From an uncultured Bacilli bacterium (GTDB taxonomy: Bacteria > Bacillota_I > Bacilli_A > RF39 > UBA660): 11,353 bases of DNA. Numbering within the stretch: position 1 is the first letter of the stretch; every line of letters begins with the position of its first letter. A model generated the notes under the pieces. It saw only the letters and a list, made by a program, of their open reading frames with translations, ran no database searches and was not told the origin of the DNA. The stretch is from NCBI GenBank assembly GCA_934096175.1, contig CAKOLG010000033.1:1-11353 (forward strand). Direction: 5' to 3'. Of the stretch, positions 1 through 4,725 are shown piece after piece. The position numbers were made by a program, and so were the translations under genes.

Positions 1-2
1 AA

Positions 3-422
3 TTAAAACAAAACACAAATAACATTATCAAACGTTTTAAAAAATCTTCACTTATTTTAATATTTAGCCTTTTAGTTTTACCAATTATAATAAATATATT
101 TTATATATTTTATGATTTTTTTACCTTCGGTTTTATTTTCAAAGCCTTAACAACTTATGGATTTAAATTTTCCTTTTTATACAATCTTTTATATAACTTC
201 ATCCCATTAATCTTTATAGTAATTTTAATTCGTATTAGTTTTACTATATCTAAACAAATAATCATCATTATAATAAATAAGAAAGAACGTAGTACCATAA
301 TACATTTAAAGACCTTAATAAAAAAATATTTATTAATTTTTATAATATTATTACTTTATGAAATTCTAATAAGTATTTTCAGTCCTAACTTTAATACCTT
401 TCTCTTAAAAATTATTAGTTAA
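3..422 (+). CDS. Partial SpoIIM-like integral membrane protein (3' end)
   Basis: This is an open frame entering from the left edge with no start inside the window; 139 residues and a TAA stop are visible. The product is almost entirely hydrophobic, with at least three membrane segments separated by short Lys-rich loops (for example NKKERS and KTLIKKY). The order of features resembles the C-terminal half of stage II sporulation protein M: a GF-x-x-x-AL-x-x-YGFKFSFL stretch, a Pro-containing helix (NFIPLIFIVIL), a basic loop, then a final helix ending YEILISIFSP. SpoIIM acts in the forespore-engulfment DMP complex in spore formers, but SpoIIM-like (DUF95) proteins also occur in non-sporulators. 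Identification is by eye from pattern, not by conserved catalytic residues, because the family has none. The protein is encoded rightward toward the dif site. Coding status is fairly sure and the family name is tentative. Confidence 0.6.
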   Translation, partial: LKQNTNNIIKRFKKSSLILIFSLLVLPIIINIFYIFYDFFTFGFIFKALTTYGFKFSFLYNLLYNFIPLIFIVILIRISFTISKQIIIIIINKKERSTIIHLKTLIKKYLLIFIILLLYEILISIFSPNFNTFLLKIIS

Positions 423-473
423 AAGAGTAGAGCAGTTTAATTTTTCTATTTAAATCATTTTCTTGATATTTAC

Positions 474-502
474 TTGACATAAATTTTGTTAAGCACTATA
501 AT
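474..502 (+). promoter_or_regulatory. Perfect consensus sigma-A promoter for the HTH gene
   Basis: TTGACA at 474-479 and TATAAT at 497-502 are both exact consensus hexamers separated by exactly 17 bp. Transcription should start near 509, leaving a leader of about 27 nt with a GAAGGG ribosome binding site ahead of the ATG at 536. No inverted repeat is obvious over the promoter. A 6/6 plus 6/6 match predicts strong expression unless a repressor blocks it; the encoded HTH protein could do so itself, which is inference. Confidence 0.85.
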
Positions 503-535
503 TAAGATGTAAAATATTGAAGGGAATTGGTATAA

Positions 536-1309
536 ATGCGTAAATTAAATGACTTGTTTCAAGAATTAGGAATTTCAAAAGTTAGATTAGCTAAATATTT
601 AGGAGTTTCTAGACAAATGGTATATAATTATTTAGAATTGGATGATCTAAATAAGTGGCCAAAAGAAAAAAAATTATTACTTTTAAAACTATTAGATGTT
701 GAAGATAGTACTAGTGAATGCTTAGATAATATAAAAGTTACTACTGATTATTTAATGAATGTAGAAAGTAGGCTAAATCAAGGAGTTAAAACATCAGCAG
801 ATATTGAAAGCCAACTAGATTTTAAAGGTTTAAATAAAGAATCACAAACACTATTAACAGATATAACATATCTATTAAAAGAAAAATTAAGTGACGAAAC
901 TAAACCAGAAAATTATTACGCTATTTTATATTTGTATCATCTTCTACAATCAATCGATAATGTTCCAGAAATAAAATATATCTTTGGTTACATGAGTAAG
1001 ACTACTGGTTTTACTAATCCCGAAGAATACAAATTCCAAGAAGATAAGCAATTTGTTTTTGAAGGAATTTTATACTCAGCATTGACTTTATATAATAATG
1101 GTGGTGCATCTCGCAGTAAACTAACAGAATCCCACAAAAGATTTGTTCAAGAAATCGAACAAAAAAATGAAGAAAAACTTTCAAGAACTCAGCAATTAAA
1201 TACGATAAAAATTCAAGCCCTAAGAGAACTTGGTTATACAGAAATTAATGAAAATAATGCTGCCGAAGTTTTTGAAAAAATAGCTGAAATTCAATCAAGA
1301 AAAGTTTAA
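536..1309 (+). CDS. Helix-turn-helix (XRE-like) DNA-binding protein of unknown role
   Basis: The 257-residue protein carries an N-terminal helix-turn-helix at about residues 13-33 (ISKVRLAKYLGVSRQMVYNY), of the Cro/C1 type. The remaining 200 or so residues are soluble, charged and mainly helical by composition, and match no family I recognise. The last 50 residues (from about 205, rich in Glu, Lys and Gln) could form a coiled coil and mediate oligomerisation. There is no kinase, peptidase or ligand-binding motif that I can see. The ATG follows a GAAGGG ribosome binding site by 11 nt. The gene is monocistronic, with its own consensus promoter and a strong terminator directly after the stop. 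It is the last rightward gene before the dif site. A general or local transcription regulator is the simplest guess; a nucleoid or terminus-binding role is possible but unsupported. Confidence 0.85.
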   Translation: MRKLNDLFQELGISKVRLAKYLGVSRQMVYNYLELDDLNKWPKEKKLLLLKLLDVEDSTSECLDNIKVTTDYLMNVESRLNQGVKTSADIESQLDFKGLNKESQTLLTDITYLLKEKLSDETKPENYYAILYLYHLLQSIDNVPEIKYIFGYMSKTTGFTNPEEYKFQEDKQFVFEGILYSALTLYNNGGASRSKLTESHKRFVQEIEQKNEEKLSRTQQLNTIKIQALRELGYTEINENNAAEVFEKIAEIQSRKV

Positions 1310-1335
1310 AAGATAAGTCAAATTATCTTTTTTTA
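1308..1335 (+). terminator. Rho-independent terminator after the HTH gene
   Basis: A perfect 9-bp stem (AAAAGATAA at 1308-1316 with TTATCTTTT at 1323-1331) has a 6-nt loop and is followed by a T-run to about 1335. The left arm begins inside the TAA stop codon of the preceding gene. Confidence 0.8.
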
Positions 1336-1341
1336 ATGAAA

Positions 1342-1372
1342 TCCCCTATCGACAAAAAAATAGAGAAGGGGA
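1342..1372. repeat. C4/G4 hairpin containing a GAGAAGGG motif
   Basis: TCCCCT at 1342-1347 pairs with AGGGGA at 1367-1372 around a 19-nt A-rich loop. The 3' arm includes GAGAAGGG (1363-1370). A related hairpin lies at 1516-1546. No T-run follows, so this is not a normal terminator. Confidence 0.5.
1363..1370 (+). promoter_or_regulatory. SRS-like SpoIIIE/FtsK orienting octamer
   Basis: GAGAAGGG is identical to the SpoIIIE recognition sequence (SRS) of B. subtilis, a skewed octamer that directs the DNA translocase toward the terminus. Here it reads 5'-3' toward the dif site, 540 bp away, which is the expected polarity. I saw only this single exact copy and no inverted copy on the far side of dif. 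One octamer could be chance, although five G/C bases in so AT-rich a sequence make that less likely. Confidence 0.45.
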
Positions 1373-1515
1373 ATAACATATAAATGACCTATCTATTTAA
1401 CTAATATTTATTATAAATAATTTTTTTCTAAAAAATAACTTTACTAAAAAAATATTCATCCACCAAAGCTTACCTCATTATACTTACATAATACTTAACA
1501 TAATTTTTAAGGAAG

Positions 1516-1546
1516 TCCCCTCTTCCAATGTAAAAAAAAGAGGGGA
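1516..1546. repeat. C4/G4 hairpin, 9-bp perfect stem
   Basis: TCCCCTCTT (1516-1524) pairs perfectly with AAGAGGGGA (1538-1546) around a 13-nt loop. It shares the TCCCCT/AGGGGA core with the hairpin at 1342-1372, so the two may be diverged copies of one element. No T-run follows on the plus strand. Confidence 0.55.
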
Positions 1547-1569
1547 GTCGCACTACATTCTACATTCCC

Positions 1570-1617
1570 CGAGTTGATAAAAGTATCAATTAATTAATTC
1601 TCGATTCCAATTTTAAT
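1570..1617 (+). repeat. Structured repeat, copy 1
   Basis: This copy has CGAG followed by the hairpin TTGATA-aaag-TATCAA, an AT-rich spacer, then CTCG and TCGATTCCAATTTTAAT. The outer CGAG/CTCG can close a stem around the inner hairpin. The same order of elements recurs at 1655-1707 with many base changes. Confidence 0.55.
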
Positions 1618-1654
1618 GTATCATTAATAAAACCATTTATTTCTAAAACCAACT

Positions 1655-1707
1655 CGAGATGATAAAACCCTATCAACTAAATTGTTTTCGATTCCTAATT
1701 TCAAAAT
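1655..1707 (+). repeat. Structured repeat, copy 2
   Basis: This copy has CGAGATGATA, the hairpin TGATA-aaaccc-TATCA, an AT-rich spacer and then TTTCGATTCCTAATTTCAAAAT. Compared with copy 1 at 1570-1617, both the outer pairing (now with one G-U pair) and the inner hairpin are kept while the sequence has drifted, which hints at selection on structure or at a binding site for a dimeric protein. Confidence 0.55.
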
Positions 1708-1908
1708 AACAATTTGCATTATTCAAATAAACTCCATAGTAAAAATACGAACAAATGTCTTGATAAGGAAATTTTAAAATTAAAATCAAATTTAAATTAT
1801 AATATTTTATTATAACTAATAATTATCAAACATATAAATATATATTATAATTAAATAAAATATTCATGTACAAATATGCAAATATATATCTTTATTACAA
1901 AATAAATA

Positions 1909-1936
1909 ACTTCGTATAATATATATTATGTCAACC
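1909..1936 (+). other. dif: dif site (Xer chromosome-dimer resolution site)
   Basis: The 28 bp consist of a left arm ACTTCGTATAA, centre TATATA and right arm TTATGTCAACC. Against the B. subtilis dif sequence as I recall it (ACTTCCTAGAA, TATATA, TTATGTAAACT) this is about 24 of 28 identical, with the 11-6-11 spacing of XerC arm, central region and XerD arm. The TTATGT core of the XerD arm is also shared with E. coli dif. It lies in non-coding DNA between convergent genes, with a Xer-type recombinase gene 1.8 kb to the right and an SRS-like octamer pointing at it. Dif is where XerC/XerD, activated by FtsK or SpoIIIE-type translocases, resolve chromosome dimers at division. Confidence 0.88.
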
Positions 1937-1953
1937 TAATATAAAAAAAGAAA

Positions 1954-2682
1954 TTATATAGTCACAACTACCACAACTATTCCTAATAATATTCCTATTA
2001 ATAACCAATAATATTCTTTATAATTCATACCGGTTTTTAAAATCTTATATATACTTAAATAAATCATAATTCCGGCAGTTATCAAAAGTACTCCAAATAA
2101 AAATAATGGTGTAATAAAAGGCTTTAAAAAAAGAATAGTAATTAAAGCTCCAACAACTTCCCCTAACCCGCTAATAGCAGTATAAATAAATGCTTTCAGT
2201 TTACTTCTAGTAGAATAATAAATTGGCAAAGCAACGCATATACCTTCTGGAATATTATGTAACATAATAATAAAAGTCATTTTTAACCCCAACTCTGCAT
2301 TACTTATCGATGTCATGGCACAAATAATTCCCTCCGGAATATTATGTATTAATAAAGACAACATACTAAGAATCCCTACTCTATATAACATATCATCGTT
2401 ATTAATTTTTTTCTCGCACATCTTTACAATAATAACTCCAAGCATTAAAAACAAAAAAGCAATGAAAAATAAATAAAGGAAATTAAATTTATTAATATAT
2501 ATTACTAAAGCATCAGGTATTAACTCAACAATTGAAATTAAAAACATAACGATAAAAGATAAACCTAAACTAAAAGATAGAAGTTTATCCTTAAACTTTA
2601 TAGGAACAAAAAGTAAAATATTTCCTAATAATGTAGATATACCAGCTATACTGGTAATTATAATTGTATATATTTCATTCAT
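1954..2682 (-). CDS. ZIP family divalent metal transporter (ZupT-like)
   Basis: This is a 242-residue integral membrane protein with about eight hydrophobic segments. It carries the two hallmark ZIP metal-binding motifs, HNIPEG at residues 113-118 (TM4) and again at 142-147 (TM5). The second is followed by VALPIYYSTRSKLKAFIYT and a GLGEVVGAL helix with Glu175, a layout closest to bacterial ZupT (usually about 257 residues). Such carriers import Zn2+, and often Fe2+, Mn2+ or Co2+, across the cytoplasmic membrane. The cytoplasmic loop after TM3 (about residues 88-98) is short and lacks the His-rich stretch of eukaryotic ZIPs. No Shine-Dalgarno is seen before the ATG; instead an 11-bp inverted repeat covers the start, and the predicted promoter would start transcription almost at the ATG. 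The gene lies 45 bp downstream of the Tim44-like gene, and no good terminator follows it before dif. The exact metal cannot be told from sequence. Confidence 0.9.
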   Translation of the reverse strand: MNEIYTIIITSIAGISTLLGNILLFVPIKFKDKLLSFSLGLSFIVMFLISIVELIPDALVIYINKFNFLYLFFIAFLFLMLGVIIVKMCEKKINNDDMLYRVGILSMLSLLIHNIPEGIICAMTSISNAELGLKMTFIIMLHNIPEGICVALPIYYSTRSKLKAFIYTAISGLGEVVGALITILFLKPFITPLFLFGVLLITAGIMIYLSIYKILKTGMNYKEYYWLLIGILLGIVVVVVTI

Positions 2683-2700
2683 AATTAATATTATGAATGA
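2675..2700 (-). promoter_or_regulatory. 11-bp inverted repeat over the ZIP start codon (possible operator)
   Basis: TCATTCATAAT (2675-2685) and ATTATGAATGA (2690-2700) form a perfect 11-bp inverted repeat with a 4-bp gap. The repeat overlaps both the predicted -10 element (2690-2695) and the ATG (2680-2682) of the ZIP transporter. On DNA this would be a natural operator for a dimeric metal sensor. In RNA read through from upstream the same repeat would sequester the start codon in a hairpin. It resembles Fur-family boxes in being an AT-rich palindrome but does not match the 7-1-7 spacing. Confidence 0.55.
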
Positions 2701-2718
2701 CTAAATAATTTATGCCAA
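2690..2718 (-). promoter_or_regulatory. Probable promoter of the ZIP transporter gene
   Basis: On the minus strand, TTGGCA (2713-2718) and CATAAT (2690-2695) are separated by 17 bp; both are 5/6 matches to consensus. The predicted start at about 2682-2684 coincides with the ATG, so the mRNA would be leaderless or nearly so. This would explain the absence of a Shine-Dalgarno. Confidence 0.5.
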
Positions 2719-2727
2719 AAGCTAAAA

Positions 2728-3429
2728 CTAATCTTGCTTAACTTTATTTAAAACCCAATTCTTTTTTACTAAATCTTTTATTCCAGTTCCACAATAACTG
2801 CAAACTTTGTAACCTAAAGATGCAACAGGAGCCCCACAATTTGGACATTTTAGTCCAACAGCTTTAATATCTCCACTATATTCAGCTTCATCAATAATAT
2901 AAACAAATTCAACCTTAAGCCTATCTTGGACCTTTTTGCCAATTTTATCCCCTATTTTCTTATAATATTCAAAAGAAGACTGAAAAGTAATATTTGCACT
3001 ATCCCCACTCTTCGTATACATGTTTACCACTGTATTATGAAATTTTAAATTATCATAGATTGCTTTCCCGTCATTATCATTTATTCTGCTATCTATAAAA
3101 GCCTTTACCGTAGGCACGTCAGTAAAATCAGAAGAATCACCAGCTTCAATAGCATTAAAAATATCCCTAATTGACTTTTCTACTAATGCTTTTAATTCAT
3201 TAATATTTGTTTCAGGAAAATCCTTTGTAATTCTTTTTAAAATAACGGACTCAACACTAAAAACTGATTTAGGTGTTTCAGATGCTGTTATTTCACTTTT
3301 TTCGATTGCTTCTTTCAAATCTTTAGTTCCAAAATATTTCATAGTAAAATCAGCAACATTCTTTTTTATATATAAAATACACAAAATAATTGCTATTAAA
3401 ATAATTAAAATTATTAATAAAAGTGTCAT
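2728..3429 (-). CDS. Membrane-anchored Tim44-like domain protein with C-terminal zinc ribbon
   Basis: The 233-residue protein begins with one strongly hydrophobic segment (residues 2-20) followed by a positive IKK, so it is a membrane anchor with the bulk of the protein probably in the cytoplasm. Residues about 58-190 look like a Tim44-like fold of the type found in bacterial 'zinc-ribbon transport proteins': an ILKRITKDFPETNINELK helix, a helix ending FNAIEAGDSSDF, and strand-rich stretches such as VEFVYIID. A zinc ribbon follows with CPNC at 195-198 and CSYC at 210-213. The function of such proteins in bacteria is not established; the fold suggests scaffolding or lipid/protein contact at the membrane. 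The ATG has an excellent ribosome binding site (AAAGGAG, 3438-3444). A TAAAAT preceded by TG (3448-3453) may be an extended -10, but it lies very close to the ribosome binding site. The ZIP gene is directly downstream. Confidence 0.75.
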   Translation of the reverse strand: MTLLLIILIILIAIILCILYIKKNVADFTMKYFGTKDLKEAIEKSEITASETPKSVFSVESVILKRITKDFPETNINELKALVEKSIRDIFNAIEAGDSSDFTDVPTVKAFIDSRINDNDGKAIYDNLKFHNTVVNMYTKSGDSANITFQSSFEYYKKIGDKIGKKVQDRLKVEFVYIIDEAEYSGDIKAVGLKCPNCGAPVASLGYKVCSYCGTGIKDLVKKNWVLNKVKQD

Positions 3430-3543
3430 CTTACCATCTCCTTTATAATTTTAACATATAAATATAAACTAAAAAAGAACAAAACTTTTTATATTCCAGT
3501 ATTTTCCATAAATAATATTTTATATTTAGTTAATAATACTAAC

Positions 3544-3549
3544 AGGAGG
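3544..3549 (+). promoter_or_regulatory. Perfect Shine-Dalgarno of the 38-residue ORF
   Basis: AGGAGG, fully complementary to the 16S rRNA 3' end, lies 7 nt before the ATG at 3557. It is the strongest ribosome binding site in the window and is the main reason to accept so short a gene. Confidence 0.8.
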
Positions 3550-3556
3550 TTAAATT

Positions 3557-3673
3557 ATGAGCAAAAAAGCAAATAAAGCTAACAGTAGAACTAATGCAAG
3601 AAGTAACGCTCAAGCATCTTCAAAAATGTCTGGGTCTAAAACTGAATGCAGAAATTCTAACCAAAGTAAGTAA
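3557..3673 (+). CDS. Small basic Asn/Ser/Lys-rich protein (38 residues)
   Basis: The frame runs ATG to TAA and encodes 38 residues starting MSKKANKANSRTNARSNAQA and ending with a segment containing a single Cys and NSNQSK. It is hydrophilic and basic, has no signal peptide or membrane segment, and is probably disordered. A perfect AGGAGG sits 7 nt upstream and a strong hairpin terminator starts 3 nt after the stop, so it looks like a complete, well-translated transcription unit. The composition recalls small acid-soluble spore proteins or other nucleic-acid-binding peptides of Clostridia and Bacilli, but I see no diagnostic motif. No convincing promoter is visible in the 110 bp upstream. It is divergent from the Tim44-like gene and convergent with xerD. 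Function is unknown. Confidence 0.7.
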   Translation: MSKKANKANSRTNARSNAQASSKMSGSKTECRNSNQSK

Positions 3674-3675
3674 TT

Positions 3676-3706
3676 AAAAAAAGCTATGATTTTAATAGCT
3701 TTTTTT
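3676..3706. terminator. Bidirectional terminator between the small ORF and xerD
   Basis: A 12-bp stem (AAAAAAAGCTAT at 3676-3687 with ATAGCTTTTTTT at 3695-3706) has a 7-nt loop. The A-run on one arm and T-run on the other make it work on both strands, ending the small ORF (plus) and xerD (minus). It overlaps the xerD stop codon at 3705-3707. Confidence 0.85.
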
Positions 3707-4589
3707 ATTTTTTATACCTTGGATGATACTTATAATCATTTTTTACCTTTTCATTCACAATATGCGCATAAATCTCTGTAGTGGCAATATCTTCATGCCC
3801 AAGTAGTTCCTGAATAACACGCAAATCAGCGCCATGCTGTAACAAATGTGTAGCAAACGAATGCCTAAGAACATGTGGAGAAACATTCTTAGTAATTCCA
3901 CACCTTTGACATTCTTTTTTTAAAATTTTAAAAAAGCCTTGACGACTTATATTAGTTTGATTATTTGAAATAAATAGATAATCAGAAATAGCATTTTTTA
4001 ATATAATACTACGGTAATTATTAATATATATTTGCAAATATTCTAAAGCAATATCAGAAATAGGAACAATTCTTTCTTTCTTCCCCTTTCCAAAAACTCT
4101 TACAAAACAATTATGTATATCAATATCAGTAATTTTCAAATTACATAATTCGCTAATTCTTAAACCAGTTGCATATAAAAGCTCCATCATTGCTTTGTTT
4201 CGATAATCATATGGCGTAAGTAAATTAATATTTAACAAATTATTAACTTCATCCTCTGTTAAATAATTTGGCAGTCTTTTCGGGATTTTTGGACTTGCAA
4301 CATTAGCGCAAGGATTTTCCAATAAAACCCCATCATTAAGCAAAAAAGAATAAAAAGAATTAATAACAGTAATATGATGTGAAATACTTCTTGTATTTAA
4401 CTGTTGGATAGTATCTAAATACTTTACAATATCTTGGTACTTAAGATCTTTTAATTTTCCTTGAAAATACATATCAAAATCTTTTAAATCATTAGTATAA
4501 CTTAATAAAGTATTTTTACTTAATTTTCTTTCATACATAAGATAATCTAAATACTTGCTAATATATTCACTAGGTTTATATTTTTCCAT
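3705..4589 (-). CDS. xerD: Site-specific tyrosine recombinase XerD
   Basis: The 294 residues are the usual length for XerC/XerD. The N-terminal SAM-like core-binding domain covers about 5-90 (YLDYLMYERKLSKNTLLSY). The catalytic domain starts near 107 and shows all expected residues: Arg144 (ATGLRISEL), Lys168 (GKGKKER), His239 and Arg242 (HVLRHSFATHL), His265 (LGHEDI) and the nucleophile Tyr274 (TTEIYAH). The C-terminal tail YKYHPR matches the region through which Xer partners contact each other. The enzyme cuts and rejoins dif to turn chromosome dimers into monomers, normally with a partner recombinase and an FtsK/SpoIIIE translocase. The dif site at 1909-1936 is only 1.8 kb away, which is unusual for XerC/D systems. 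XerD is preferred over XerC by overall similarity, but the two are hard to separate by eye. The ATG has GGTGAT as ribosome binding site. It is divergent from rarA. Confidence 0.9.
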   Translation of the reverse strand: MEKYKPSEYISKYLDYLMYERKLSKNTLLSYTNDLKDFDMYFQGKLKDLKYQDIVKYLDTIQQLNTRSISHHITVINSFYSFLLNDGVLLENPCANVASPKIPKRLPNYLTEDEVNNLLNINLLTPYDYRNKAMMELLYATGLRISELCNLKITDIDIHNCFVRVFGKGKKERIVPISDIALEYLQIYINNYRSIILKNAISDYLFISNNQTNISRQGFFKILKKECQRCGITKNVSPHVLRHSFATHLLQHGADLRVIQELLGHEDIATTEIYAHIVNEKVKNDYKYHPRYKK

Positions 4590-4606
4590 ACTATCACCAT
4601 AATAGG

Positions 4607-4635
4607 ATTATATAAAATAATCTTTTAAAAGTAAA
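4607..4635 (-). promoter_or_regulatory. Promoter of xerD
   Basis: On the minus strand, TTTACT (4630-4635, 4/6) and TATAAT (4607-4612, exact) are separated by 17 bp. Transcription would begin near 4600, directly before the GGTGAT ribosome binding site (4593-4598). The -10 sits in a small inverted repeat (GATTAT-ATAATC). Confidence 0.6.
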
Positions 4636-4679
4636 TGTCCGTTGACGTTCTTTAACAACTATTTAAAGCCAAATAATGA

Positions 4680-4708
4680 TTTAAATTAAACTTTTATTTT
4701 GCTATAAT
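4680..4708 (+). promoter_or_regulatory. Promoter of the rarA-gpsA operon
   Basis: An exact TATAAT at 4703-4708 is preceded by TGC, giving an extended -10. A weak -35, TTTAAA at 4680-4685, lies 17 bp upstream. Transcription should start at about 4715, with AAGGTGAT (4714-4721) as ribosome binding site for the ATG at 4726, so the leader is very short. Confidence 0.65.
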
Positions 4709-4725
4709 TATTTAAGGTGATCTAA

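Larger units (their letters stand above)
1336..1953. other. Non-coding terminus region around dif
   Basis: About 620 bp lie here with no plausible gene on either strand; the few ATG codons are followed quickly by stops. The left half holds two hairpins with C4/G4 arms (1342-1372 and 1516-1546) and two copies of a diverged structured repeat (1570-1617 and 1655-1707), which are GC-rich islands in an otherwise AT-only background. The right half (about 1710-1905) is almost pure A/T without clear structure, then the dif site follows at 1909-1936. The region lies between convergent genes, as expected for the point where the replichores meet. Confidence 0.7.

Noticed and set aside
1909..1936. Promoter inside dif on the minus strand (TTGACA at the right arm)
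   Set aside because: The hexamer is part of the XerD arm; no -10 at the right distance and no gene to its left on that strand.
1906..1940. A loxP site
   Set aside because: Only the left 15 bases match. The right arm is TTATGTCAACC, not the inverted loxP arm, and the whole fits dif much better.
2252..2345. Further dif-like half-sites (AATATTATGTAACAT and AATATTATGTATTAA)
   Set aside because: They are the reverse complements of the two HNIPEG codon runs in the ZIP gene, and neither has a XerC arm.
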